Source: Carnimonas bestiolae
Lineage (GTDB): Bacteria; Pseudomonadota; Gammaproteobacteria; Pseudomonadales; Halomonadaceae
Assembly: GCF_051251125.1 (NCBI RefSeq)
Contig: NZ_JBPCZL010000008.1
DNA length: 64,000 nt
Strand: one strand, 5' to 3'
The notes under the pieces were generated by a model, which was given only the letters and a program-made list of their open reading frames with translations, searched no databases and was not told the origin of the DNA. Made by a program: the position numbers and the translations under genes. Of this stretch, positions 25,126 to 34,500 are shown one piece after another (the first letter of the stretch is position 1; each line of letters opens with the position of its first letter).

Positions 25126-25950
25126 ATGCTGTCGGACGCCGTCCTGCAATTTCTTGCCCACACGGCTTATCCCATCATCACCTCGTGGGGACTGTCGGTG
25201 GCGCGAGCGCTGGGCATTATCCTCATTTCACCGGCGTTTTCACGGCTTGGGCTAACCGGCCTGCTGCGCGGTGCCGTTGCTGCCATTCTCGCGCTGCCGG
25301 TCGCTCCGGTAGTGTTCGACGCGCTGCAGCACCACCCTGACATTGGCAATGTCGCCATTACCGGCCTGATGCTGAAGGAAATGGTGATTGGCTTGGTGCT
25401 CGGCGTGCTGTTCGGCATTCCGCTGTGGGCCGCGGAGATGGCGGGAGAACTGATCGATCTTCAGCGCGGCGCAACATCGGCGCAGCTGTTCGACCCGCTT
25501 TATCAGGTTGAGCACGGCGTGACGGGTACCCTGATGAGCTTGCTGGTGGTGGTGCTGTTTTTCGTTAGCGGTGCCTTTATGACATTGATCGGCGGACTTT
25601 ACCAAAGCTACACGCTGTGGCCGGTGTTCGAATACTCCCCCGCTCTTAACAGCATCAGCGCCTCCCAGCTACTGGGAATACTCGACCAGATCATGCGCTC
25701 GGCGGTCATCATGGTGGCTCCCCTGACCATCGCCATTCTGCTGGCCGACATCATGCTGGCGTTTCTCGCTCGCATGTCGCCCAACCTGCACGTATTCGAT
25801 CTATCGCTTTCGGTCAAAAACCTGCTGTTCAGCTTCTTCATTCTGATTTACTTCATCTTCCTGATACCGCAGCTTGAAGACAGCGTCGCGGATTTAGGTA
25901 ATGTCATGCCTTCTCTGAGCGCAGCCGCCGATCATCACGGGGGTGGCTAG
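25126..25950 (+). CDS. sctT: T3SS export-gate protein SctT (HrcT/RhcT)
   Basis: A 274-residue FliR/SctT-family protein, started at ATG 25126 two bases after sctS (a longer open frame reads through sctS in another frame). About seven membrane helices are visible, with the conserved stretch GIPLWAAEMAGELIDLQRGA and LADIMLAFLARMSPNLHVFD. It closes the SctRST export gate and interacts with SctU, encoded next. Confidence 0.95.
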   Translation: MLSDAVLQFLAHTAYPIITSWGLSVARALGIILISPAFSRLGLTGLLRGAVAAILALPVAPVVFDALQHHPDIGNVAITGLMLKEMVIGLVLGVLFGIPLWAAEMAGELIDLQRGATSAQLFDPLYQVEHGVTGTLMSLLVVVLFFVSGAFMTLIGGLYQSYTLWPVFEYSPALNSISASQLLGILDQIMRSAVIMVAPLTIAILLADIMLAFLARMSPNLHVFDLSLSVKNLLFSFFILIYFIFLIPQLEDSVADLGNVMPSLSAAADHHGGG

Positions 25951-25953
25951 CGT

Positions 25954-27003
25954 ATGGCCAAAAAGAATGATACTGAAGAGAAGACGCTTCCGCCGTCGAA
26001 GCGCAAGCTGGAGGAAGCGCGCAAGAAGGGGCAGGTCGAGAAGAGCAAGGACATGGTGTCTGCGGTGGTAATGCTGGCGGGCTGTGTCTATTTGAGCCTG
26101 GCGGCCCACACCTTTTATTTGCACATCATGGCGCTCTGGGATGTTGCCGGAGAAGCCGCACGAACGCCCTTTTGGGTACTGTGGCCGCGCGTGGAATCGT
26201 TGTTTGTGTATACGCTGCTGAGTGCGCTGCTGCCGCTTATCGTCGCGACACTAATGGTGTCAGCGCTGACCAATATCATCATCATGAAAGGCGTGGTATT
26301 TGCCGCCGAACCGATCAAGCCCAACGCTGAACACATCAACCCAGTGGAAGGCTTCAAACGCCTTTTCAGCGTGCGCAGCCTGATCGAGCTGATCAAGTCG
26401 CTGTGCAAGCTACTGCTGCTTGGCGTGTCCTTCGTGGTGATTTTCCTGCTGTCGCTACAACGCCTGGTCGACATGCCGCAGTGCGGTGTTGGCTGCATCG
26501 GCACTGAATTTACTTCCATGATCGAAGCCGTTGCCATCGCTGCGCTGATTGCGTTCTTCATCGTTGGCGCACTGGACGTTGGGTTGCAGCGCTGGCTGTT
26601 CCGTCGCGATCAACGCATGAGCAAAACCGAGATGAAACGGGAACGCAAGGATATGGAAGGCGACCCGGAGATCATCAAACAACGGCGCAAGATTCGCCAC
26701 GACCTGTCGCTGTCCAACCGCGTGAAAGCAACCGACAGCTCGATGCTGATCGGCAAACCAGGAGAATGGCTTGTCGGTATCTGCTATATCAAGGGGCAAA
26801 CGCAAGTGCCGCTGGTCGCCGCGAAAGCCAGCCCCGAAACCTCGCTGGCGCTCTACACCGAGCTACAGCCGCTTGGGCTACCGCTGGTGAACGACAGTGG
26901 CATGGCGCGCCGCATCGCCATCGCGAGTGCCAAGGGCGATCCTATTCCCGACAACACCTTCCAGGAGGTCGCGACGCTATTAGTGCGAGCGCACCTGGCC
27001 TGA
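25954..27003 (+). CDS. sctU: T3SS switch protein SctU lacking the NPTH motif
   Basis: A 349-residue FlhB/SctU-family protein. The start has the usual EKTLPPSKRKLEEARKKGQV signature, followed by four membrane helices (about residues 28-210) and a linker helix (KTEMKRERKDMEGDPEIIKQ). In the cytoplasmic domain the NPTH loop, where other members cut themselves by asparagine cyclisation, is replaced: the aligned residues are K268-P269-G270-E271 in SMLIGKPGEWLVGI. The surrounding fold is kept (VPLVAAKASPE, GLPLVNDSGMARRIA), and the gene is intact. Autocleavage is therefore not expected, and substrate switching must work otherwise or be absent. It is last of the core operon. Confidence 0.93.
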   Translation: MAKKNDTEEKTLPPSKRKLEEARKKGQVEKSKDMVSAVVMLAGCVYLSLAAHTFYLHIMALWDVAGEAARTPFWVLWPRVESLFVYTLLSALLPLIVATLMVSALTNIIIMKGVVFAAEPIKPNAEHINPVEGFKRLFSVRSLIELIKSLCKLLLLGVSFVVIFLLSLQRLVDMPQCGVGCIGTEFTSMIEAVAIAALIAFFIVGALDVGLQRWLFRRDQRMSKTEMKRERKDMEGDPEIIKQRRKIRHDLSLSNRVKATDSSMLIGKPGEWLVGICYIKGQTQVPLVAAKASPETSLALYTELQPLGLPLVNDSGMARRIAIASAKGDPIPDNTFQEVATLLVRAHLA

Positions 27004-27008
27004 ATCAG

Positions 27009-27061
27009 CATCTCGACATCTCGACATCTCAGGCCCCCCAGCACCTCAGGCCCCCCAGCAC
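27009..27061. repeat. Short tandem repeats after sctU
   Basis: Nearly three copies of the 8-mer CATCTCGA (27009-27030) run into two perfect copies of the 17-mer CTCAGGCCCCCCAGCAC (27028-27044 and 27045-27061). They sit just beyond the sctU stop. Such repeats could vary by slippage. No function is apparent. Confidence 0.7.
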
Positions 27062-27880
27062 CCGCCATGATCGCCTGTTGGAAACGCCGCCATCAAAAAC
27101 AAAAAAGTGCCCGCGCCAAGCCCCCAATGAAAATCGATGAGGGCCAAAAAGATTATATAGGACAATGACTTAGATCTACTTCGGGCGGGGTTGCGGCTTT
27201 GTGAGCCAGAAACCACATAAGAGCGTCGTGTTAGGAAGCCGGAGTGTACCGCGTCGGGGGCGATTACGCGCAGACGGCAGGCTTGCTCGGCCATCGTAAC
27301 CCAATCGGTTTCGGCGCTCCAGAACAGAGAACGCGCAGCGTTGTCATGCATTGTCAGCTCGGCTTCGGTACGGACTAGCGAAGCGCGCAGGCCCGAAGCC
27401 AGGCACCGGGGCGTAGGCATCAGCCTCGCGGAGCGAGTGAATGATGGAGGCCCTACAGAGGCAAAACCCCGCAGGGGTTCGATGCGCAGCACGAGCGCGC
27501 GACCAGCTATGTTTCTTGGCCGGGGACGCCCATTCGCCCAAGCAACTTGAACCCATACCCTAACCATCGACATCATACCGCGGTGTTGGCCGGCCAGTCT
27601 GGGGCAGCCTGCTCTACCAGTTTGAGAACGGAAGCCAACGTTATGCGCAAGCTCGTAAGGGCTGCCAGAATCGAGAATCAAAACCGGATGGTGCAATTGG
27701 CAGAGGAGCCGGCGCAGTCAGTAAGCCCACGACTGAAATCGTGACGCCCGAGATCATGTCAGATAAAATCGAGAGAAAGCGACAACTGATTAGCGCTTAG
27801 TGCTCCTAAGTCTGGATAGCGTGAACTTACGAGAAGGGCAAATGCGTTCCACATGCACAAACAGGAGTATCTAAAATACT
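27062..27880. other. Non-coding spacer, possible mobile-element scar
   Basis: About 820 bases with no gene I can defend between the T3SS and the kinase cassette. Open frames on both strands overlap and lack ribosome binding sites. The GC-rich part 27190-27700 reads on the minus strand like a widely annotated spurious protein (RRSYVVSGSQSRNPARSRS) that I associate, from memory only, with conserved non-coding DNA of pseudomonad integrative elements. The promoter of the cassette should lie after 27750, where the sequence turns AT-rich. Confidence 0.3.
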
Positions 27881-28972
27881 ATGCACCCATTTCAAGAAAA
27901 TCTACAGATGTGGTTCTCTAGGAAACTTCCTGACCGTGCGCAGAATCAATGCTTTGACATCCCTCTTGTGCTATCAAGTGATATAGGACTGGTCCGTAAA
28001 GAAAATCAAGATCGGGTAGCAGCTATCTATACTGGCAAAAAGACCATCAATCCTCTGTTTGCAGTAGCGGTTGCAGATGGAATGGGAGGTATGCGAGATG
28101 GCGGGCTCTGCTCCACTTTGTCCCTGTCGAGTTTTTTTTATGCCTTGGTTCATCATCGCAACCTAAGCATTCATGACAGAGCGATGGAAGCAATAAGGCA
28201 TGCCAACGAGGAAGTATTTAAAATCTATAGTGGAAATGGAGGGTCAACACTGACTGCCGTTTTGATAGATTCTTATGGGAAGCAACTTTTTGTACATTTG
28301 GGCGATACAAGAATTTACACGTTCGGCTTTAATGAAAAGGTAGAGCGACAAACCACTGATGATTCTTTTGCAGAAGCTGTTGGTGGCAGCGGCCGAGAGC
28401 TTCTCCAGTTCGTTGGAATGGGTGAGTCCATGCAACCCAAAATAGCCGATCTTCCCAGCGATAAAACGTTTTGTGCAATCACTACGGACGGCATCCATAG
28501 CATCGAAGACAAGACTTTAAGTAGAGTTCTAGAGAATTCGTCGGACATAAAACAGGCGTCAGATAGATTGATTGCCCTGTCTAGATGGTGTGGCGGCCAC
28601 GATAACTCCACATCCGCAGTATTTAACATAAGCAAAATCACAGAATCGCTAGCTTTTTATGAAGGTAGTGGTATTCGACTCTGGGATGCTAATGGAGACT
28701 TAACCACGCTATGGTTACGCGAAGAAGATCAAGCATTTAATCATAGGCAAGGCCGACAACCCGAGAGTTCTGGAGACATTAATAACGATTTGCCGGACAA
28801 AGCACCCCCCAAAGATGACGTGACTACAGAAGAGAAACCCAAGAGACAGAGGTCTTCCACAAAGAGGCCCAAGAAAAAAAAGCGAGAAGATGCATATCCT
28901 AAGAACATCGAGCTAGACATCGAAGTGGGAAATCCTGACGAACAAGGAGATGTCGATGCTGATAGCAAATAG
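27881..28972 (+). CDS. PP2C-family protein phosphatase
   Basis: A 363-residue metal-dependent Ser/Thr phosphatase. The metal and phosphate motifs are all there: RKENQDR (residues 39-45), VADGMGGMRDGG (64-75), the GDTRIY strand (141-146), TTDGI (201-205) and GGHDNST (238-244). The catalytic domain ends near 250; the tail to 363 is disordered, acidic then strongly basic (KRPKKKKRED), unusual for a soluble phosphatase and perhaps a nucleic-acid or partner contact. No membrane helix is seen. It overlaps the first kinase gene by 17-23 bases, so the two are coupled. It presumably reverses the phosphorylation made by the two kinases that follow. The DNA is AT-richer than the T3SS, suggesting separate acquisition. 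The start ATG 27881 has AGGAG 13 bases upstream. Confidence 0.88.
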   Translation: MHPFQENLQMWFSRKLPDRAQNQCFDIPLVLSSDIGLVRKENQDRVAAIYTGKKTINPLFAVAVADGMGGMRDGGLCSTLSLSSFFYALVHHRNLSIHDRAMEAIRHANEEVFKIYSGNGGSTLTAVLIDSYGKQLFVHLGDTRIYTFGFNEKVERQTTDDSFAEAVGGSGRELLQFVGMGESMQPKIADLPSDKTFCAITTDGIHSIEDKTLSRVLENSSDIKQASDRLIALSRWCGGHDNSTSAVFNISKITESLAFYEGSGIRLWDANGDLTTLWLREEDQAFNHRQGRQPESSGDINNDLPDKAPPKDDVTTEEKPKRQRSSTKRPKKKKREDAYPKNIELDIEVGNPDEQGDVDADSK

Positions 28973-30002
28973 ATACAAGTCTCTCAATACATCTGGCAGA
29001 GGCGGCATGGGGGAAGTCTTGCTTTGCAAGGATATTCATTTGGAACGCCAAGTTGTTCTGAAGTACCTCCAACCAGGAGTTGAGGCAAGAAGACTTCTGG
29101 ACGAGCAAAAATCCCTCGCGAAACTAAGATCAAAACATGTAGTTCAGCTCTATGACGTAGTGGACGTTCAAATCTATGGAATCCAATATCCAGCCATCGT
29201 CCTTGAGTTCATTGATGGAGAAACCCTTAAGGCAGGAGGATTCTCGCCCAACCAAGAATATTTAAATGTAATTTGGCAGATATCTTGCGGCCTAACAGAC
29301 ATACATTCTGGTGGGATCATCCATCGAGATATTAAACCAGAAAATATTAAAATAGACAGTGAAGGTGTCGTAAAAATTCTTGATTTTGGCCTATCAAGAA
29401 ATAACACTAACGCAGAGACTCGGAGCATCATTGGAACTCCCATATTCATGGCTCCGGAACTATGGGGGGATCAAACAATAGCGTTTGACTCGACTATAGA
29501 CGTTTACGCATTTGGCGTGACTTGTCTCGCCTTGTTGACGCCCAACGCACCTCCCAGCTTGCGCGATCGCCCCCCAAATCAACCCTCTATAGGCGAGTTC
29601 TCTGCCCTCTTTGCAGGTATTCCAGGCGAAATTTCCGGGGTAGTGTACAGTTGCCTTTCTGCTAATAGCGCTGACAGGCCTACCATGCGAGAGATTCAGG
29701 ATCTTCTGGCAAAGCAGCTACTTAAGAACAAACATCGTGCCACAGTTGTCCTGAATGGCGTCGTCCATACTTTGGACTCAAAAAATCGAAAGATTGCACT
29801 AAATGCAAACGTTGGGAGCCTCACAATAGAATATGATGGCTTGGACTTTAATGTCACAAGCGTTTCGGGTGATGTATATATCAACAATACGTCAGCCACT
29901 TCAGGAAGAGTAGTTCCAGGGTGCTGTGTTCTCACTTTCGGAAACGGCGGCAACCGAAATTTTGTGACTTTTGATGTATCGAACCCAGAGGTAATGCCAT
30001 GA
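28956..30002 (+). CDS. Ser/Thr protein kinase with C-terminal FHA-like domain
   Basis: A Hanks-type kinase of 348 residues from ATG 28956, which has AAGGAG at the right distance; ATG 28950 would add two residues but sits too close to it. Numbering from 28950: glycine loop GRGGMGEV (16-23), lysine K38, HRDIKPEN (125-132), DFG (145-147) and APE (168-170), all intact. There is no transmembrane segment. Residues about 262-350 are a beta-rich domain (VTSVSGDVYINN, CCVLTFGNGGNRNFVTFDVS) that I read as FHA-like, with low certainty. It lies between the PP2C gene and a second kinase gene whose ATG overlaps its stop (ATGA). Confidence 0.85.
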   Translation: MLIANRYKSLNTSGRGGMGEVLLCKDIHLERQVVLKYLQPGVEARRLLDEQKSLAKLRSKHVVQLYDVVDVQIYGIQYPAIVLEFIDGETLKAGGFSPNQEYLNVIWQISCGLTDIHSGGIIHRDIKPENIKIDSEGVVKILDFGLSRNNTNAETRSIIGTPIFMAPELWGDQTIAFDSTIDVYAFGVTCLALLTPNAPPSLRDRPPNQPSIGEFSALFAGIPGEISGVVYSCLSANSADRPTMREIQDLLAKQLLKNKHRATVVLNGVVHTLDSKNRKIALNANVGSLTIEYDGLDFNVTSVSGDVYINNTSATSGRVVPGCCVLTFGNGGNRNFVTFDVSNPEVMP

Positions 30003-31072
30003 ATACAGGGGAAATTATTTCTGGACGCTATAGGATAGAGCGCCATGTAGGCCGGGGCGGCATGCAAGATGTGTATTTAGCATACGACCTTCTACTCGAA
30101 GGGCATGTGGCACTGAAGACCCCCCAGCCGGGGCAGCCTGATAAGCGATTTAGCAAGAGCGCAAAAATATCTGCCAGAGTCAATCACTATAATGTGGCAA
30201 AAACGCTCGACTACCTTGAGTTAGATGACAATCTATTTCTCGTAGAAGAGTATGTCGATGGTGACAATCTTGATGAAAGATTAAGATCGTTTGGCGCGAT
30301 CGATCCACATCTGGCTGCCAGAATTTTCTTGCACATTTCAAAAGGAGTTGCTGCCTCGCACCACGCCGGCGTTGTGCACCGTGACCTGAAACCGAGCAAT
30401 ATCATTGTTGAGCATGGCGTTAATCTACATGAATTAAAGATCACAGATTTTGGAATTGCTACCTTAACAGAGGAGGTTTTTGAGGAGGCAGCTCGCGAGG
30501 GAGACATCACAAGATCAACTTCCGGAACTATTCGAGGGGCGCTGCCTTACATGGCTCCCGAGATGATGTTCAGACAGGCAGGAGAGAATCCTGGAAAATC
30601 AGTTGATATATGGTCGCTTGGCGCATTGATGTTTCAGGTATTAACTGGAAAGGTTCCTTTCGGATTTTATCTGCAAGCCGCGGTTAATGTACAAAATCGA
30701 AATAGAGAGCCTTGGCCAACGTTCATGACGGACAACCCTCAATACAAGAATTTAGCGGAACAACTGCAATCTATTATCGAGAAATGCCTTCAGTACGACA
30801 TTGCTGATCGCCCCACAGCGGACGACCTGGTCGAGGAGATTTCTGATCTGTGTTTTATTGGCGTTGACCGAAAAGTCGGGGCGGTCTGTAACCTGATACA
30901 AAATGGCTATAGCGGATTTATTGATGGTGACGACGAAGTAATTACCTTCTTTAGTATGGAAAGTGTTTACGGAACGCGGCGCCGAGCGGTGCGCGGCAAT
31001 AGGGTGTGTTATTCGAGCTTCCCTGGATCCCCACGTGATCGCGGTCATCCAGTTACCATCATTGACCGATAA
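29999..31072 (+). CDS. Ser/Thr protein kinase fused to a cold-shock-like domain
   Basis: A 357-residue Hanks-type kinase. It has the glycine loop GRGGMQDVY (18-26), lysine K40, HRDLKPSN (127-134), DFG (150-152) and APE (186-188), so it is probably active. Residues about 291-357 look like a cold-shock (OB-fold) domain: VGAVCNLIQNGYSGFID, then DEVITFFSMESV, then AVRGNRVCYSSFPG and RGHPVTIID, matching the order of beta strands and the F-x-F-like nucleic-acid face of CspA proteins. A kinase with its own RNA/DNA-binding domain is unusual. The start overlaps the upstream kinase stop (ATGA), making a three-gene coupled operon. No membrane helix is seen. Whether it serves the T3SS or a stand-alone stress/defence function is unknown. 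Confidence 0.85.
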   Translation: MNTGEIISGRYRIERHVGRGGMQDVYLAYDLLLEGHVALKTPQPGQPDKRFSKSAKISARVNHYNVAKTLDYLELDDNLFLVEEYVDGDNLDERLRSFGAIDPHLAARIFLHISKGVAASHHAGVVHRDLKPSNIIVEHGVNLHELKITDFGIATLTEEVFEEAAREGDITRSTSGTIRGALPYMAPEMMFRQAGENPGKSVDIWSLGALMFQVLTGKVPFGFYLQAAVNVQNRNREPWPTFMTDNPQYKNLAEQLQSIIEKCLQYDIADRPTADDLVEEISDLCFIGVDRKVGAVCNLIQNGYSGFIDGDDEVITFFSMESVYGTRRRAVRGNRVCYSSFPGSPRDRGHPVTIIDR

Positions 31073-31507
31073 ACTCCTGCCTCGATGTTTACGCATATGG
31101 CGCTGGGATTACTAGGATAGAGGTTTCGGCAAGCATTATTCGCTATTAAATTGCCAGTTCTTTTTAAATCTATGCCCGCCGGGCGTTGCCTACTGCAATC
31201 CAACCCTCAGCAAGACACGCGGCGGCGGCAGAGTCATGATGTACTCTGACCTTTCCCCGAAACTAACACCATGAACTCGATGAGATTTCCAGCTACTCTA
31301 CGGAGGTCTTGGCTAGCTTAATCTTCGCCATGATGGCTCCTTGAACCGATCTGATTTTCAAAAGCCAGTTAGGAGCAACGCGGGGGAAATCGGGTCAAGT
31401 TTTAGAAAGCACCGGCATATGATGGACGCGCGCGTTTTTGACAAACCTGCTGTATCGAGATGAGGCATGGTCCAGCGAAGTGCCGGGTAGGAGTAATCGA
31501 CAAACAA
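31073..31507. other. Intergenic region with a kinase-like scrap
   Basis: No intact gene. At 31081-31116 the plus strand reads LDVYAYGAGITR, recalling subdomain IX of kinases (the first kinase has DVYAFGVT), in a frame that soon stops. It may be the scar of a further kinase copy. The rest shows nothing recognisable. Confidence 0.3.
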
Positions 31508-31552
31508 AAACCCCCTCAGTGCTCGCCAATTCAGGTAGCACTGAGGGGGTTT
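31508..31552 (-). terminator. Strong terminator of the NopX-like gene
   Basis: A 16-bp perfect stem, AAACCCCCTCAGTGCT (31508-31523) with AGCACTGAGGGGGTTT (31537-31552), has a 13-base loop and is followed on the minus strand by TTTTTGTTTG. It lies just beyond the stop at 31565. Confidence 0.9.
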
Positions 31553-31564
31553 GTTTAGCGATGA

Positions 31565-34500
31565 TTAATTATGCAGCGTTGATAACCAGTTATCGATGTC
31601 AGCCTTGCTAATCTTGTCGTCAGGCTTTTTCGGCTCTCGACCTTTGCCGCTATCGCTCGAGGTGGTGCGTTTATCCAGCATGTCGAATAACGTTTCACCG
31701 TTCTCTTTGCTGTTCAGCAACAGCTTGGCAGCATCGCTCGAAAGCTGCGGCTGGTCGCTGTCGTTGGCGATCTTCTCCACGTCAGATTTGGATATCTGAA
31801 CGCTATAGTCGTTGGTGTCGTATTTGTCCGCCCACACATTGATCTGATAATCGAGATAATTGATCAGTGGCGCGTGACTATCGACAAACTCCTGGTCGAA
31901 TCCGCCATTGCGAGCACCAACATCGCCCATCCATTTGTACAGCGTATCCGCGTGCACCTTCTGCTTATTGTCGCTTTTGCTGGAGTCGCTGCCCTCTTGC
32001 TTCAACAGGTGATCCCATAGCGTTTCGCCATTCGATCCCTTGGTCTCGAGCAAGAATTTCGCGGCATGCTGAGCCTGCTGGCGGTCTTCTTTCGGGGTGT
32101 TCTTGAAGATATTGCCCTTGCCATCGATGAGTTCTTTCAGGTCACGGGTACTGACAACGTTGTCGCCGCCGTCCCAGTCCTTGCCCTTGTCACCCTGCTG
32201 AAAATCGAAGTGGCTGTTGATGTAAGAAATATCGTCCTGATGGTCCTGGTAGAAGCCGATGTTGAACACATTCTGCTCATCCTTGTCGGCCTGACTTGAG
32301 TCCTCGTAAGAGGACAGCCCCAGGGTACTTTCCAGCGTGGCCTGCGACTGGCTCGCATCCGACAACCGCCCGTTACCCTGCGCAGAGATGGATTCATTGA
32401 GATTGTAATTACCGACCTGATTGGTCAGTTCGCTGCCAAGACCGCGTGCGTTGTTGGTGTGGGTAACGGACTCAACAATCGCCATAACACCTTGAACGAT
32501 CGCCACGCCAACATCCACCACAACGCCTATTGCCCCCAAGGCACCAGTAGCAGCACGAACGCCATTCAGAGCCCTACCCGCTATTTTGGCGGCATCTTGA
32601 GCGCCTTTCACCCCCGCCTTACTGCCCCAGCTACTGCTCTTGGAGTCAGCGGCCTGCTCCATATTCTTTTCCCAGCTTTTGTCTGAATCCCAATTGAAGC
32701 CTTTCGACGTCAAGGAGTTCTTCTGCTGCAGCTTGACTGACGACGCCGTGGTATCGCTAATCGAAGTCAACGCCGAGAGGCTATCGTTCGCCAGGCTGAG
32801 GGCGCTCTGCCATTCCACATTGCCATCTTCGTCCTTCAGGGACGTGATATCACTGTATAACGAAGAGGCGCTGCCCAAGGCCGTTCCTACTGTCTTAAAG
32901 GCATCGACAGCGGCATCGGTTTTACCGCGATGCTTATCGATGCTCTGAGCATTCGAGCGTTTCGCAACGTCCATGCCGGCGTCGTATAAAGAAGAAAACA
33001 TCGTCACGCCCGACGACACGTAACCCAGAATGTCGTTCCAGTCAGCGTCCCCACCGCTCGCCTTCAGCCCCATGCTGGTACCGGTCAGGATGCCGCCTAC
33101 CAGCGACCTCGCTATCTTGGACTTGGGAGGAACCTCCGGCTCGTCAAGAGGCTCTTTGAGCATGGCGTCATTGAGCTTCTTTTTAAAATCTTTCAGGCTA
33201 TTAAAGCTGCTGCTGCCTTTACTGGCGTACTTGAAAATGGAGTCGGCGATATCTTTGGCTGACATGCTTTGCTCATCAGCACCGTCGCCGTATTGGAATA
33301 ATTCAGGGTTTTGCTGTGAGAGCGCTTCTACCCATTCCGTGAGCTTATCCTTGTCGACGGAACCGAGATCGCCCTTTTTCGACTCGAATTTTTCGAAGAA
33401 GCCGGAGAGATCATAGCTTCCGTCGGACGACTTTATACTGCCGAACAGCGCGTCGGAGTGCTTGTCCTGAAAATCATTGATCAGGTCCTGCGCATCGCCA
33501 GCCTTCTGCTTGACGGCATCACCGCCAATAAAGAAGCCAAACAGCATGTTTTGCTGAGTGAAGTTGCTGATCGCGAAAGCGCTGGCATTGGCTTCCTGCG
33601 ACTGTTTCGAGTCGCTATCTTCGACGCCCTGCATGGCTTGGTCGTAAAACGATTCCAAGTGGTCCTGCGTCATGAAGCCATGCTCGAAAATACTGCCAAG
33701 CTTGCTTTTTTGACTATCGCTCAACGAGTTATCGATGGCCGCAGAGACATCGGTACTTTTGCCGCCGTTAATCTCGGTATACACCGACATCGTCTGCTTA
33801 TAGTCAGACAAGCCGCTCACCAGATTGGATATCTCCTCATGAGAGGGGTTATCGCGCAACGCATCAAGATCAACGTCGTGCGCCTTCAGCACCGCCGAGA
33901 GGTCCAAATCGTCCTGCGCGCCTTTCACCTTATCCTTAAGCCCCGAGAAGCTATCGACCAGGTCGCTGGTTTTCTCCGACATCTTGTCGAAATAGCGCGA
34001 GGAAACCTTGGAGTCGCTTTGCAAAATCTGAATGGCGGAATTGATTTGAGACAAGGTATGGGAAGCAGAGCTTCCATCCAGCCCCGCCTTCTGCAGCTGA
34101 TTGGCGACCGCCCCGCCACCGGGCACATCGGTGTAGTCATACATACCCGCATTGTCGGCGCGCTCGACCACCGCCTTGGCAGACTCGAGCTCGTTTAGCG
34201 CATCGGCTTTCTGATCGGTGCTGTAATTGGCAGGGTTAGTGAGCAAATCGCCATTGAGATAACTGGTATTGTCCTGGTTGTCCTCTCGCAGGCCATTCAT
34301 TCCCGCTTGCTGAAGAAGCGAGGCTACGTCGGCATCGTTTTTAGGGGCCGCATCATCAAGGACCTTATTGATATCATTCGATCCCGTCTTTTGATCGGGC
34401 TTCACCTGATCCTGGTGCGCTCCCAGATCGATGATCTGGAACACCCCCTTCTGACTCCAAAACTTAGCGGCGTCCTTAAGGTCTGGAGAGATATCGCCGC

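Noticed and set aside
27046..27696. 216-codon minus-strand frame
   Set aside because: No binding site, low-complexity composition and overlap with tandem repeats; better explained as conserved non-coding mobile DNA or a scar.
27881..31072. Reading the kinase/phosphatase cassette as a type VI secretion regulator
   Set aside because: No T6SS structural gene is in the window, and the kinases lack the membrane anchor of PpkA.
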